From NCBI GenBank assembly GCA_001770935.1, contig MESI01000107.1, forward strand, positions 1-45,946: a stretch of DNA of 45,946 bases, written 5' to 3'. Position numbers and translations under genes: made by a program. Below the pieces are notes generated by a model. The model searched no databases and was not told the origin of the DNA. It saw nothing but the letters and a program-made list of their open reading frames with translations. Shown here one piece after another: positions 17,680 to 26,487 of the stretch. Position 1 is the first letter of the stretch, and each line of letters starts with the position of its first letter. The stretch is from Burkholderiales bacterium RIFCSPLOWO2_12_FULL_61_40 (GTDB lineage: Bacteria > Pseudomonadota > Gammaproteobacteria > Burkholderiales > Burkholderiaceae_C).

Positions 17680-18549
17680 TCAGGCCATGCCATTGCGGCT
17701 GGCCAGCTCCACAAACAGGCCCGCATGGTCCAAATCTGCCAGCCCGTGCTCCACCCCTTGTGCATAGAGCTGTTCAAACAGCCCGGTGATCGGGGCTTCA
17801 AATCCGATTTCATTGGCGGTGGACAGGGCATTGCGCAGGTCCTTAAGCTGCACCGCCATGCGGCCCTTGGGCGTGAAGTCGCGTTCCACCATGCGTTGGC
17901 CATGCACCTGCAGGATGCGGCTGTCGGCAAACCCGCCCGTGATGGCCTCTTTGACCTTGGCCATGTCCGCACCGCCTTTTTCGCACAGCAGCAAGGCCTC
18001 GGCCACGGCGCCTATGGTGATGCCCACAATCATCTGGTTGGCCAGTTTGGCCAGTTGGCCGGAACCGGTGGGGCCGACGTGGGTGGGGTGGCCGAAAACG
18101 GACAGGATGGGCATGGCCCGTTCATAGTTGGCCGCCTTGCCACCGACCATGATGGCCAGGGAGCCCTGTTCCGCGCCGATGGTGCCGCCGGATACCGGAG
18201 CGTCCAGGTAGTCAATGTGCAATTCACTCAGGCGGGCGGCGTGGTCACGGGCTTCGCTGGGTTTGATGGAGGACATGTCCACCAGCAGGCTACCGGGTTG
18301 CATGGCCGCTGCGGCACCCATGCCAAACAGCACCTGGCTGACCACCGCACCGTTGTCCAGCATGGTGATGACCAGATCCGCATCCCGGACGGCATCGCCG
18401 GGTGTCGGGTGAACCAGGGCGCCGTCTTGGACCAGACGCTGCGCGCGGTGCAGCGTGCGGTTCCACACATGCACCTCATGCCCGGCTGCGCACAGCCTGC
18501 GCGCCATCGGATAGCCCATCATGCCGATGCCCAAAACCGCAATTTTCAT
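17680..18549 (-). CDS. NAD(P)-dependent 3-hydroxyisobutyrate/tartronate-semialdehyde-type dehydrogenase
   Basis: A 289-residue beta-hydroxyacid dehydrogenase. It has the Rossmann motif KIAVLGIGMMGYPMARRLCA, the substrate-binding signature DAPVSGGTIGAEQGSLAIMV and the catalytic-lysine helix GSGQLAKLANQMIVG. Relatives reduce 2-hydroxy-3-oxopropionate (GlxR/GarR) or oxidise 3-hydroxyisobutyrate (MmsB); the substrate cannot be assigned from context. ATG 18549 is chosen over the upstream in-frame start because GGAGAATCAA precedes it and the Rossmann strand begins at once. Confidence 0.9.
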   Translation of the reverse strand: MKIAVLGIGMMGYPMARRLCAAGHEVHVWNRTLHRAQRLVQDGALVHPTPGDAVRDADLVITMLDNGAVVSQVLFGMGAAAAMQPGSLLVDMSSIKPSEARDHAARLSELHIDYLDAPVSGGTIGAEQGSLAIMVGGKAANYERAMPILSVFGHPTHVGPTGSGQLAKLANQMIVGITIGAVAEALLLCEKGGADMAKVKEAITGGFADSRILQVHGQRMVERDFTPKGRMAVQLKDLRNALSTANEIGFEAPITGLFEQLYAQGVEHGLADLDHAGLFVELASRNGMA

Positions 18550-18676
18550 TTGATTCTCCGTGCTCTGCACACAAGAATACAGGGATGCGGACCGGGCAAG
18601 CCGGGGTGCAGACCGGTTTTGCTGTCAAGTGCCTGACGGCTGCACCAAGCTGGGGCACTGCCCAGCGGTCACCGCA

Positions 18677-19654
18677 TTACATCAGCAGGTGTTCTCCGGC
18701 GTTGTCACCGCCCAGGGTGACGTAGTTCACCTTGCGGATGTCCATGAGTTTTCTGCCGCCTGAATAGCTGATGGAGCTCTGGATGTCCTGCTCCATCTCC
18801 ACCATGGTGTTGGCCAGCTTGCCTTTGACCGGTTCCAGAATACGCTTGCCTTCGACGTGTTTGTATTCGCCCTTGTTGAAGTCGCTGGCCGAGCCGTAGT
18901 ACTCCTTGAACAGCTTGCCGTCTACTTCCACGGTCTGGCCAGGGCTTTCTTCGTGGCCCGCCAGCATGGAGCCAATCATGACCATGGTGGCGCCAAAGCG
19001 GATGGATTTGGCGATGTCGCCGTGTTCGCGGATACCGCCGTCGGCAATGATGGGTTTGGTCGCCACGCGGGCGCACCACTTGAGCGCGCTCAACTGCCAG
19101 CCGCCGGTGCCAAAGCCGGTTTTCAGCTTGGTGATGCAGACCTTGCCGGGGCCAATGCCGACCTTGGTGGCGTCGGCACCCCAGTTTTCGAGATCAATCA
19201 CCGCCTCGGGCGTGGCCACATTGCCGGCGATGATGAACGCGGATGGCATTTTTTCCTTCAGGTAGGCGATCATGTCCTTCACGCTGTCGGCATGGCCGTG
19301 CGCGATGTCGATGGTGACGTACTCGGGCACCAGGCCCAGGGCCAGCAACTGGTCCACGGTGGCGTAGTCGGGCTTTTTGACGCCCAGCGAGATCGACGCA
19401 AACAGGCCCTTGGCCTTCATGTCTTTGACGAACTGCACATTGTCCAGATCGAAACGGTGCATCACGTAAAAGTAGCCGTTTTGCGCCAGCCAGATACAGA
19501 TGGACTCGTCCACCACCGTTTTCATGTTGGCCGGAACCACCGGAATGCGAAACCGCCGCCCCCCCAGTTCGACACTGGCATCACATTCCGAGCGGCTTTC
19601 GACGCGGCATTTGCGGGGCAACAACAGGATGTTGTCGTAGTCAAAAATTTCCAT
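18677..19654 (-). CDS. guaC: GMP reductase
   Basis: A 325-residue IMPDH/GMPR-family TIM barrel without CBS domains; the size fits GMP reductase rather than IMP dehydrogenase. It converts GMP to IMP with NADPH. The active-site cysteine loop reads [20 protein letters not shown], followed by [20 protein letters not shown] (phosphate-binding strand) and [14 protein letters not shown]. The C-terminal [20 protein letters not shown] is typical. ATG 19654 is preceded by AAGGAG; the nine residues upstream in frame are not needed. The gene is divergent from uvrD. Confidence 0.93.
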   Translation of the reverse strand: MEIFDYDNILLLPRKCRVESRSECDASVELGGRRFRIPVVPANMKTVVDESICIWLAQNGYFYVMHRFDLDNVQFVKDMKAKGLFASISLGVKKPDYATVDQLLALGLVPEYVTIDIAHGHADSVKDMIAYLKEKMPSAFIIAGNVATPEAVIDLENWGADATKVGIGPGKVCITKLKTGFGTGGWQLSALKWCARVATKPIIADGGIREHGDIAKSIRFGATMVMIGSMLAGHEESPGQTVEVDGKLFKEYYGSASDFNKGEYKHVEGKRILEPVKGKLANTMVEMEQDIQSSISYSGGRKLMDIRKVNYVTLGGDNAGEHLLM

Positions 19655-19833
19655 AACCCAAGCTCCTTGTCCGATGTTCAAGAAAAAAATCTAGAAAAAA
19701 CCAGGGCGCTTGGATCGAGCCGGATCGGTGTTTGCCGCAGTGTTTTGCGCACCGCAGAAACAAAAAACCGGGCTGCAATTGCTTGGGCCCGGTGGTTGAT
19801 TGTATACAAAATGCGCCGGGTCGGTCGCCTTTC

Positions 19834-19839
19834 TACAAT
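19834..19839 (+). promoter_or_regulatory. Probable -10 box of uvrD
   Basis: TACAAT lies 6 nt before the ATG at 19846, with only GGGGG between. If used, the transcript would be leaderless or nearly so. No convincing -35 is seen. Confidence 0.3.
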
Positions 19840-19845
19840 CGGGGG

Positions 19846-22266
19846 ATGTTTTCACCCCACGCCCCCCTGGACACTTCGCTGTCACCGCTTTTGGACACCC
19901 TCAACCCCGAGCAGCGCGCCGCCGTCACCCTGCCCGCCGAACACGCGCTCATCCTGGCGGGGGCCGGTTCGGGCAAGACCAAGGTACTCACCACCCGCAT
20001 TGCCTGGCTGCTGCACAGCGGTTATGTAAGCCCCGGCGGCATTCTTGCGGTCACCTTCACCAACAAGGCCGCCAAGGAAATGATGACGCGCTTGTCGGCC
20101 ATGCTGCCCATCAATGTGCATGGCATGTGGATTGGTACCTTCCACGGCCTGTGCAACCGTTTTTTGCGTGCCCATTTCAAAATGGCCAACCTGCCGCAAA
20201 GCTTTCAGATCCTGGACACGCAAGACCAGCTCAGCGCCATCAAGCGCCTGTACAAACAGTTCAACATCGACGCCGAACGGTTCCCGCACAAGCAAATGCA
20301 GTGGTTTATTGGCGGCTGCAAGGAAGACGGCCTGCGCCCCAATATGGTGGAAGTGCGCGATGACGAGACCCGCAAAAAGGTCGAGTTTTACCAGCTGTAC
20401 GAAGAGCAGTGCCAGCGCGAAGGCGTGGTGGACTTTGGCGAGCTGATGCTGCGCAGCTTTGAGGTGCTGCGCGACAACGACCCCATCCGCGAGCACTACC
20501 AGCGCCGCTTTCGTCACATCCTCATCGACGAGTTCCAGGACACCAACAAGCTGCAATACGCCTGGATCAAGATGCTGGCGGGCACCGGGGCCCACGGCTC
20601 GGCAGACGACCCTAACAGCTTCAAGCCCACGGGCAGTGTGCTGGCGGTGGGCGATGACGACCAGAGCATTTACGCCTTTCGCGGCGCACGGGTGGGCAAT
20701 ATGACTGACTTTGTGCGCGAGTTCAAGGTGCAGCACCAGATCAAGCTGGAGCAAAACTACCGCAGCTACAGCAATATCCTGGACTCGGCCAACGCCCTGA
20801 TCAGCCACAACAGCAAGCGCCTGGGCAAGAACCTGCGCACCGATCAGGGGCCGGGCGAGCCGGTGCGGGTGTACGAGGCGCCCAGCGATTTTTCCGAGGC
20901 GCAGTGGATGGTGGACGAGATGAAGCAGCTGGTACGCGACGGTTTTGACCGCAAGGAAATCGCCGTGCTGTACCGCTCCAACGCCCAAAGCCGGGTGATC
21001 GAAACCGCGCTGTTCAATGCGGGCATGCCCTACAAGGTGTACGGCGGCCTGCGCTTTTTTGAGCGCGCCGAAATCAAGAGTGCGCTGGCCTATTTGCGCC
21101 TGCTGGAAAACCCGCGCGACGACACCAGCTTCCTGCGCGTGGTGAACTTTCCCCCGCGCGGCATCGGAGCGCGCTCCCTGGAACAGCTGCAGGATGCTGC
21201 CCGTCTGACCGGCTGCTGCCTCAGTGATGCGGTCAGCGGACTGGGCGGCAAGGCCGGTATGAATTTTGGCGCCTTCCTGGCCAAAATCGAGGTGCTGCGC
21301 GAGCAAACGCAGGGCATGAAGCTCAAGGACGTCGTCGACCTGGTGCTGGACAAGAGTGGTTTGCTGGAGCACTACAAGGCCGATCGGGAAGGTGAAGACC
21401 GCGTCGAAAACTTGGAAGAACTGGTCAACGCCGCCGAGAGTTTTGTCTCGATCGAAGGCTTTGGCCGCGATGCGGTGGCGTTGCCGGGAGACAACTCGGC
21501 GGACTCCACCTCCGTGTTGACGCAGTCACCCGCGTCCCAGGGTCTGGACCTGAACCAGCCTGTAGGCGATGAGACTGCACCCGATTTCGAGGCGGGCGAA
21601 ACCATTTCCCCACTGGCGGCCTTTTTGTCGCATGCGGCCCTGGAAGCAGGGGACAACCAGGCCCAGGCTGGGCAAGACGCCATTCAGCTCATGACGGTGC
21701 ACTCCAGCAAGGGTCTGGAGTTTGACGGCGTCTTCATCACCGGCATGGAAGAGGGCCTGTTCCCGCACGAAAACTCTATGAACGACCGCGACGGCCTGGA
21801 GGAAGAGCGCCGCCTGATGTACGTGGCCATCACCCGCGCGCGCAAACGCCTGTACCTGAGCCACTCGCAAACCCGCATGCTGCACGGGCAGACGCGTTAC
21901 AACCTCAAGAGCCGCTTCTTTGAAGAATTGCCCGAAGAAGCCTTGAAGTGGCTCACGCCCCGTTATGGCATGCCGGCGGCGCCTGGCATGGGCCGTCCCT
22001 GGGGCCAGACATTTGCTCCTAATTCAGGAGCTGCTCACGCATATTCCACGGTGGCTGGTGGCACATTTGGCAAGGAAGTGGCGCGCAAGGAAGAGCCTGC
22101 GCACGGCCTCAAGGTCAAACAAAAAGTGTTCCACGCCAAGTTTGGCGAAGGCACGGTGCTGACGCTGGAAGGCGTGGGCGACGACGCCCGCGCCCAGATC
22201 AACTTCCCGCGCCACGGCATCAAGTGGCTGGCGCTGAGCGTGGCCAAGCTGACGCCGCTGCCTTGA
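19846..22266 (+). CDS. uvrD: UvrD/Rep-type 3'-5' DNA helicase
   Basis: An 806-residue superfamily-1A helicase for nucleotide-excision and mismatch repair. Motifs present are I LAGAGSGKTKVLTTRI, Ia VTFTNKAAKEM, II LIDEFQDTNKLQ, III VGDDDQSIYAFRGA, IV LEQNYRSYSNIL, V LMTVHSSKGLEFDGVF and VI YVAITRARKRLYLSHS. The C-terminal Tudor-like domain (KVKQKVFHAKFGEGTVLTLE) supports UvrD/PcrA over Rep. ATG 19846 (MFSPHAPLD) lies just after a TACAAT box; the extra in-frame residues upstream look non-coding. Two linkers are unusual: an acidic stretch at 21481-21610 and element A at residues ~723-742. Confidence 0.94.
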   Translation: MFSPHAPLDTSLSPLLDTLNPEQRAAVTLPAEHALILAGAGSGKTKVLTTRIAWLLHSGYVSPGGILAVTFTNKAAKEMMTRLSAMLPINVHGMWIGTFHGLCNRFLRAHFKMANLPQSFQILDTQDQLSAIKRLYKQFNIDAERFPHKQMQWFIGGCKEDGLRPNMVEVRDDETRKKVEFYQLYEEQCQREGVVDFGELMLRSFEVLRDNDPIREHYQRRFRHILIDEFQDTNKLQYAWIKMLAGTGAHGSADDPNSFKPTGSVLAVGDDDQSIYAFRGARVGNMTDFVREFKVQHQIKLEQNYRSYSNILDSANALISHNSKRLGKNLRTDQGPGEPVRVYEAPSDFSEAQWMVDEMKQLVRDGFDRKEIAVLYRSNAQSRVIETALFNAGMPYKVYGGLRFFERAEIKSALAYLRLLENPRDDTSFLRVVNFPPRGIGARSLEQLQDAARLTGCCLSDAVSGLGGKAGMNFGAFLAKIEVLREQTQGMKLKDVVDLVLDKSGLLEHYKADREGEDRVENLEELVNAAESFVSIEGFGRDAVALPGDNSADSTSVLTQSPASQGLDLNQPVGDETAPDFEAGETISPLAAFLSHAALEAGDNQAQAGQDAIQLMTVHSSKGLEFDGVFITGMEEGLFPHENSMNDRDGLEEERRLMYVAITRARKRLYLSHSQTRMLHGQTRYNLKSRFFEELPEEALKWLTPRYGMPAAPGMGRPWGQTFAPNSGAAHAYSTVAGGTFGKEVARKEEPAHGLKVKQKVFHAKFGEGTVLTLEGVGDDARAQINFPRHGIKWLALSVAKLTPLP
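22011..22070 (-). repeat. Element A copy inside uvrD
   Basis: Sixty bp, antisense to uvrD, aligning without gaps to the intergenic copy at 22801-22860 with 45 of 60 identical positions by hand count. It is translated in uvrD as FAPNSGAAHAYSTVAGGTFG in the linker before the Tudor-like domain. Confidence 0.85.
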
Positions 22267-22392
22267 TTTAAAACGCCTTGTGTTTGGGTGCGTTTGTGCC
22301 TGGACCTCGCGCCGAGTTTGAGGTTTGATAGAGGGAAGCTCTGGCGTCCACCGCGCGCAAGGTGGGCGGCGCAGCTTGCGGACTCCGGCTCA

Positions 22393-22725
22393 CCTCGCGG
22401 GCGAACGTTTTTGGCGTGGCTGCTTCAGTTCGTGAACACCGTAGCTGGCGCGCCTGCTCTGTGGCAACCGCGAATGGAGCCTGCGCTCGCAAGCCGCACC
22501 ACCCGCCTTCAGTGGCTGCGTGGTGAACCTGCAAGGGGGAACCAAATTGCCCATTACCTTTATCACCGCGATGCCGCAGTCTTCCCTTGCCGCTCCCACT
22601 ACGCCCCTTGGGCAGGTGGATCGGGTGTCCGTTCGGCGGCCCCATTCGCGGTGGCTACAGAGTAGGCGACCCCACAGCCGTGTTAACGCTGCAATGCAGG
22701 CCTGCCAGAAAAGCCCGCCCGCGAG
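22393..22725. repeat. Diverged inverted repeat (element C), arms 22393-22481 and 22638-22725
   Basis: The inner arms are nearly complementary: GCCTGCTCTGTGGCAACCGC then GAATGGAGCC on the left, and GGCCCCATTCGCGGTGGCTA then CAGAGTAGGC on the right. Farther out the match continues with gaps: CTCGCGGGCG at 22394-22403 pairs with CGCCCGCGAG at 22716-22725. Translated, the plus-strand copy reads FLAWLLQFVNTVAGAPAL and the minus-strand copy FLAGLHCSVNTAVGSPTL (10 of 18 identical), showing two old copies of one repeat in opposite orientation. Confidence 0.7.
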
Positions 22726-22800
22726 CGTGGGCCAGAGAAGGGATACCCGGTTCGCCTGCCCCGCCCACACGCAGGCACGAAAAAGCCGGAAAGTCAATAC

Positions 22801-22860
22801 ATTTGCTATCAAATAAGTAGCTGCTTGCGCATATTCCACAAGGGCTTACGGCACATTTGA
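22801..22860 (-). repeat. Element A, intergenic full copy
   Basis: The clearest intergenic copy. On the plus strand it reads ATTTGCTATCAAATAAGTAG, CTGCTTGCGCATATTCCACA, AGGGCTTACGGCACATTTGA. It serves as the reference for the 60-bp boundaries. Confidence 0.85.
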
Positions 22861-22966
22861 CCATCAATTGCCAGTGCCAGGAGGGCATCCTGCGCCAGGC
22901 CTTGTGTGGGGCTAAACTGGCGCTTGTCCCTGAAAACTGAAACATCCCACGGTCCAACTCCAATCC

Positions 22967-23326
22967 ATGTCCGATATCACCATCTACCACAACCCGGCGT
23001 GCAGCGCCTCCCGTAACGCATTGGAGCTGATCCGCAGCACTGGCGCCGAGCCCGAAGTCATTGAGTACCTCAAGCATCCGCTAACCCAGCTGCAACTCCA
23101 GGAGCTGCTGCAAGCCATGGGCGTCGGTCCCCGCGAACTGCTGCGCCACAAAGGCCCATTGTTCGAGGAGTTGAACCTGGCGGATCCGAAATGGACCGAT
23201 GCGCAGTTGCTGGACTTCATGGCCCAACACCCCGCCTTGATGAACCGTCCCGTGGTTGTCACACCCCTGGGCGCCAAGCTGTGCCGTCCGGCGGAAACCG
23301 TACTGGAGCTCTTGCCGAAGTCCTGA
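22967..23326 (+). CDS. arsC: Arsenate reductase (glutaredoxin-dependent, ArsC type)
   Basis: A 119-residue thioredoxin-fold ArsC of the R773 type. The active-site loop YHNPACSASRNALELI carries the catalytic Cys11 with downstream Arg. The C-terminal NRPVVVTPLGAKLCRPAETV holds the other conserved arginines. It reduces arsenate to arsenite with glutathione/glutaredoxin, although chromosomal ArsC/YfgD homologues outside ars operons may have other roles. No arsB, acr3 or arsR is adjacent. ATG 22967 has no strong ribosome-binding site. A bidirectional terminator follows. Confidence 0.88.
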   Translation: MSDITIYHNPACSASRNALELIRSTGAEPEVIEYLKHPLTQLQLQELLQAMGVGPRELLRHKGPLFEELNLADPKWTDAQLLDFMAQHPALMNRPVVVTPLGAKLCRPAETVLELLPKS

Positions 23327-23339
23327 TGCAGAGCAAAAG

Positions 23340-23375
23340 AAAAAGCCGCCGTGCTCCAGGCCCGGCGGCTTTTTT
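23340..23375 (+). terminator. Bidirectional terminator between arsC and phoX
   Basis: AAAAAGCCGCC pairs with GGCGGCTTTTT around a 13-nt loop, with A/T runs on both sides. It can end transcription of arsC (plus) and of convergent phoX (minus, stop at 23415). Confidence 0.9.
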
Positions 23376-23414
23376 GTGGCTGGGTGCATGTGCCCCAGCC
23401 AATCAGCAGGACGC

Positions 23415-25640
23415 TTAGCTGCCGATCACCCCGCCATCAACCTTGGTGATGACGATGGTGGCCGAGCGGGGGCGTTTGCCAGCACCGTAGCCGGCGTTGG
23501 CGGGCCATTGGCTGGTGTACTTGGCGGGGTCGCCCACGTCGGCCATTTTGGTGCCTTCGCCGGGGTGCTGGATGTTGATGAACATCGCTTTGCCGTCCGG
23601 GGTCTCGCACAGGCCGGTGATTTCGCAGTCCTTGGGGCCGACCAGAAAGCGCTTGAGCATATCGGGGGTCTGGGCCTTGCCGACGTAGGTGTCGACCTGC
23701 TTGCTGCTGCCGTCCGGGCGTGGGTAGGACAGGGTTTTCTTGGCCCCATCGCCCACCTTGCCGGGGATGGCGGCGAGCAGCATGCAGTTGGTCTTGTCGG
23801 TGTAGGCACCGTCGTCGGTCTGGATCCAGCACAGGCCGGTGGCCTGGCTGAAGGCCAGGCCGTCGGGGGCGGACAGGTCGTTGTCGTCGGTCAGGTTGGA
23901 GAGGTTGATCTTGCCCTTGTCCGCGTCGGCTTCCGAGGCAAACAGATAGATGTCCCATTGGAACGCGGTGTCGGCCGGGTGCGCCTGGGCCACGCGGATG
24001 ATGTGGCCGTGCACATTGCCCTTGTTTTCTTTGCTGCCCTTTTTGTCGGTGTAATAGCGCGGGTTGGCGGCGTCCACACCCATGTCGCCGTCCACGGTGC
24101 GCTTGCTGTTGTTGGTGAGGGACATGTAGAACTCGCCGTTGCGCGGGTTGATGCCACCCCACTCGGGGCGGTCCATCTTGGTGGCGTTCACGGCGTCGGC
24201 GGCCAGGCGGGTGAAGATGGCCACATCGGCGTCGGACTTGAACTCGAAGTCAGGGTTGGCGGCAATGACGGGGTTGTTCATGGACAGCTCGATCCACTGG
24301 CCGGTGCCGTCGTCCTTGAAGCTGGCGGCAAACAAGGTGCCCTGGTCCAGGTACTTGTCGCCAATGGCCAGGCGGTTGGCGGAATTGGCGTCGGCCGCGT
24401 CCCACTTGGCGGCGGACACGTACTTGTACATGTACTCGCCGCGTGAATCGTCACCCATGTAGGCCACGATGGGCTGACCCGCCACCGCCTTGGCAAAACT
24501 CACGCTTTCGTGGGCGAAACGGCCCAGGCCGGTGCGTTTGCGCACTGCCAGCTGGGTGTCGTAGGCATCCATTTCGACCACGTAGCCAAAGGTGTTCATT
24601 TCGTTGCGGTAGTCGGCACTGGCGCTGGCACCCAGCGCGCCGTTGTTCCAGCGCACATATTGGTCGGCGCTACCGGCGCTTTCCCAGCCGTGGCGGCTGG
24701 CTGCACCGGCCTTGCGGCCATAACGGACCAGGGCGGCCACGGACTTGTCTTTTTTGCCACGGCGCTCATCGTCCTTGGCGTCACGGTGGAAGTAGCCATA
24801 CCAGTTCTCCTCGCCCGAAACAAAGGTGCCCCAAGGGGTTTTGCCGGTGCCGCAGTTGTTCAGCGTGCCGCGGGCCTTGGTGGCGTCCGGGCTGAAGCGG
24901 GTGACCAGGTGCGCGCTGCCCTTGGCCGGCCCGCTGATGCGCACTTCGGTCATGCTGGTGACGCGGCGGTTGAAAGCGGAGCCGGGGCGGTAGTTCCACT
25001 GGCCCGCTGTCGCGGCGATCTCGACGACTGACAGGCCATGGATGGCGAGTTCCTTGTCCACTTCCGCAGCCGCGCGGGGCAGGGTGGAGCCGCCGCCCTG
25101 GGCGTGGATGAAGAAGGAGCTGAGTTTTTCGTCGGTGGTGGCCTCATGGTTCATGGCCAGCAGGGCGCGGGTGGTGGCGCTGCTGGAGGGCCGACCCTGG
25201 GCGTCCAGGCCGAAGTACTCCATGCCGTCATGGTGGTCACCGGCACGGTTGTCCCAGTCGGTGTCGCTGCCATCGTTTTTGAAGGCAGCGGTGGAGGCTT
25301 TCAAAGGGTCGCCCAGCGCGTAAATGACCTGTGCCTGGTAGCCCGCAGGCACCACGATCTTGTCGGCCAGGCTTTTGCCCACTGCCACAAATCCCATGGC
25401 GCTCAGGGGGGCCGCCATGGTTGCAGATCCTGCAGCACCGGCCATGCCGCCGGTGCTGGCGCAGCCGGTCAAGGCTGCGCCACCGAACACGGAGGTGGCG
25501 GCGGCGCCGACGGTTCCCAGCAGCAGGCGACGGCGGCTCAGGCGGGCGGCCAGCACGGCGTCGAATTCGGGGCTGGCGCTGGTGTTGGATTCTTCGTTGT
25601 TGAAGCGGAAGTCGGGGCTGTTCGGGATTCTGTTTTTCAT
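23415..25640 (-). CDS. phoX: PhoX-family alkaline phosphatase (Tat-exported)
   Basis: A 741-residue PhoX/DUF839 phosphatase. PhoX enzymes release phosphate from organic esters in the periplasm or outside the cell using Ca and Fe. The N-terminus has a twin-arginine signal SRRRLLLGTVGAAATSVFGG, followed by ALTGCAS, a possible lipobox. Catalytic-domain landmarks include GDHHDGMEYFGLDAQGRP, LLAMNHEATTDE, TPWGTFVSGEENWYGYF, ARLAADAVNATKMDRPEWG-type sequence around residues 480-500 and the C-terminal GLCETPDGKAMFINIQHPGE. A Pho box lies 47-66 bp upstream of ATG 25640, so PhoB control under phosphate starvation is expected. It is monocistronic between two terminators. Confidence 0.93.
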   Translation of the reverse strand: MKNRIPNSPDFRFNNEESNTSASPEFDAVLAARLSRRRLLLGTVGAAATSVFGGAALTGCASTGGMAGAAGSATMAAPLSAMGFVAVGKSLADKIVVPAGYQAQVIYALGDPLKASTAAFKNDGSDTDWDNRAGDHHDGMEYFGLDAQGRPSSSATTRALLAMNHEATTDEKLSSFFIHAQGGGSTLPRAAAEVDKELAIHGLSVVEIAATAGQWNYRPGSAFNRRVTSMTEVRISGPAKGSAHLVTRFSPDATKARGTLNNCGTGKTPWGTFVSGEENWYGYFHRDAKDDERRGKKDKSVAALVRYGRKAGAASRHGWESAGSADQYVRWNNGALGASASADYRNEMNTFGYVVEMDAYDTQLAVRKRTGLGRFAHESVSFAKAVAGQPIVAYMGDDSRGEYMYKYVSAAKWDAADANSANRLAIGDKYLDQGTLFAASFKDDGTGQWIELSMNNPVIAANPDFEFKSDADVAIFTRLAADAVNATKMDRPEWGGINPRNGEFYMSLTNNSKRTVDGDMGVDAANPRYYTDKKGSKENKGNVHGHIIRVAQAHPADTAFQWDIYLFASEADADKGKINLSNLTDDNDLSAPDGLAFSQATGLCWIQTDDGAYTDKTNCMLLAAIPGKVGDGAKKTLSYPRPDGSSKQVDTYVGKAQTPDMLKRFLVGPKDCEITGLCETPDGKAMFINIQHPGEGTKMADVGDPAKYTSQWPANAGYGAGKRPRSATIVITKVDGGVIGS

Positions 25641-25670
25641 GGTCAGAGCTTGCAGGCAGGTGGAAAACCC

Positions 25671-25706
25671 ATAGCATGGCGCATGCCTGTGACAGTCCTA
25701 TGACAC
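25671..25706 (-). promoter_or_regulatory. Pho box and -10 of phoX
   Basis: On the minus strand GTGTCATAGGACTGTCACAG (25706 to 25687) holds two PhoB half-sites, TGTCAT and TGTCAC, 11 bp apart as in the CTGTCAT consensus. A -10-like TGCTAT (25676 to 25671) follows 12 bp later, the usual spacing when the Pho box replaces the -35. Confidence 0.8.
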
Positions 25707-25715
25707 CCCAATGGC

Positions 25716-25741
25716 AAAAAAAAACCCGGTCAGAGCCGGGG
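25716..25741 (-). terminator. Terminator of the thrB operon
   Basis: On the minus strand, CCCGG-CTCTGA-CCGGG followed by nine T's. It lies ~33 nt after the FecR-like stop and immediately before the phoX Pho box. Confidence 0.85.
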
Positions 25742-25773
25742 TGGGGAGGGTGGCACGCTTTCCTGCCTTGTGG

Positions 25774-26487
25774 TCAGGGGTAGCTTTGAACCTCTTTGCC
25801 GCCTTTTTTTCCGGAAATCTGCCACGCCGTGCGCTGGTTGGCCAGGCGGGCCAGGTATTCCAGTTCCTGGTCGGTGTGGTTGATGGCTTTTGCGGGTGTC
25901 AATGAGTGGCCGTCTTTGGGGCTCACCTCACCCCAGTAGGCCTGGTGGTACTCGGACACGCTGGTGGTTTTGTCCCTGCCTGCGGTCATGTCCACGGTGC
26001 CATAGCAGTTGCAAAAATAGCTGCGCCCGCCCTGGTCGGCAAAAATCTCGGTGTACACCCCCGTGCCGCGAATGCCTGCGGTCATGGTGGGCGTGACGAT
26101 TTGGCGGTTGCTGCCCTTGCCCCACACACTGGCCACCGCGCCGGTGATCAGGCGCAGCACGCTTACGGCATTGAGGGTGGCACCGCGTTCTACCGTCAAA
26201 TTGGAGTTTTGGCGTACGTGGAAAGAGGCGTTTCCAATCACAAAAATGAGAATGGACTGGGGGCCGGTCATGATCTCATCACCGGTCTGGATGGCTTGCT
26301 GGGGCGACAAACGCTTGCCGTTGACGGTGGCATCGCCAATGAGTTGCACGACGTTGCTGCGGTTTTGCGCCTGGGCCGCTTCAAAGCCCCCCAAGGCGGT
26401 CCAGGCTGCCGCGGCTTGCAGGAAGCCGCGGCGCTGGAACCACATAACTTCCTGTTCACTGCGGCCTTGCAAAGTGTGCTGCGTCAT
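25774..26487 (-). CDS. FecR-domain exported protein
   Basis: A 237-residue protein with a FecR-like core: NVVQLIGDATVNGKRLSPQQ, IQTGDEIMTGPQSILIFVIG, and the characteristic TPTMTAGIRGTGVYTEIFAD. The N-terminus FQRRGFLQAAAAWTALGG followed by AQA looks like a Tat signal with cleavage site, so it is probably periplasmic. A CNC motif (SYFCNCYG) follows the core. ATG 26487 overlaps the upstream stop by ATGA; ATG 26445 is an alternative start. There is no ECF sigma factor or anti-sigma transmembrane segment, so it is not a classical FecR signalling protein. Confidence 0.78.
   Translation of the reverse strand: MTQHTLQGRSEQEVMWFQRRGFLQAAAAWTALGGFEAAQAQNRSNVVQLIGDATVNGKRLSPQQAIQTGDEIMTGPQSILIFVIGNASFHVRQNSNLTVERGATLNAVSVLRLITGAVASVWGKGSNRQIVTPTMTAGIRGTGVYTEIFADQGGRSYFCNCYGTVDMTAGRDKTTSVSEYHQAYWGEVSPKDGHSLTPAKAINHTDQELEYLARLANQRTAWQISGKKGGKEVQSYP

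Larger units (their letters stand above)
22267..22966. other. Gene-free 700-bp interval with inverted duplication and element A
   Basis: No convincing CDS. Short open frames on both strands (plus 22288-22665, minus 22268-22645 and 22655-23077) lack start signals and cover repeat sequence. It contains an inverted pair of diverged ~90-bp repeats and an element A copy (both listed separately). The last ~100 bp before the arsC-like start hold no clear promoter. Confidence 0.6.

Noticed and set aside
22268..22665. Overlapping ~125-codon open frames on both strands, possible hypothetical proteins
   Set aside because: They read across an inverted repeat pair; the peptide similarity between the two strands is explained by repeat homology, and no start signals are present.
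25774..26487. FecR-like protein as part of a TonB/ECF sigma signalling system
   Set aside because: No sigma factor, anti-sigma transmembrane helix or TonB receptor gene nearby; only the FecR fold is supported.
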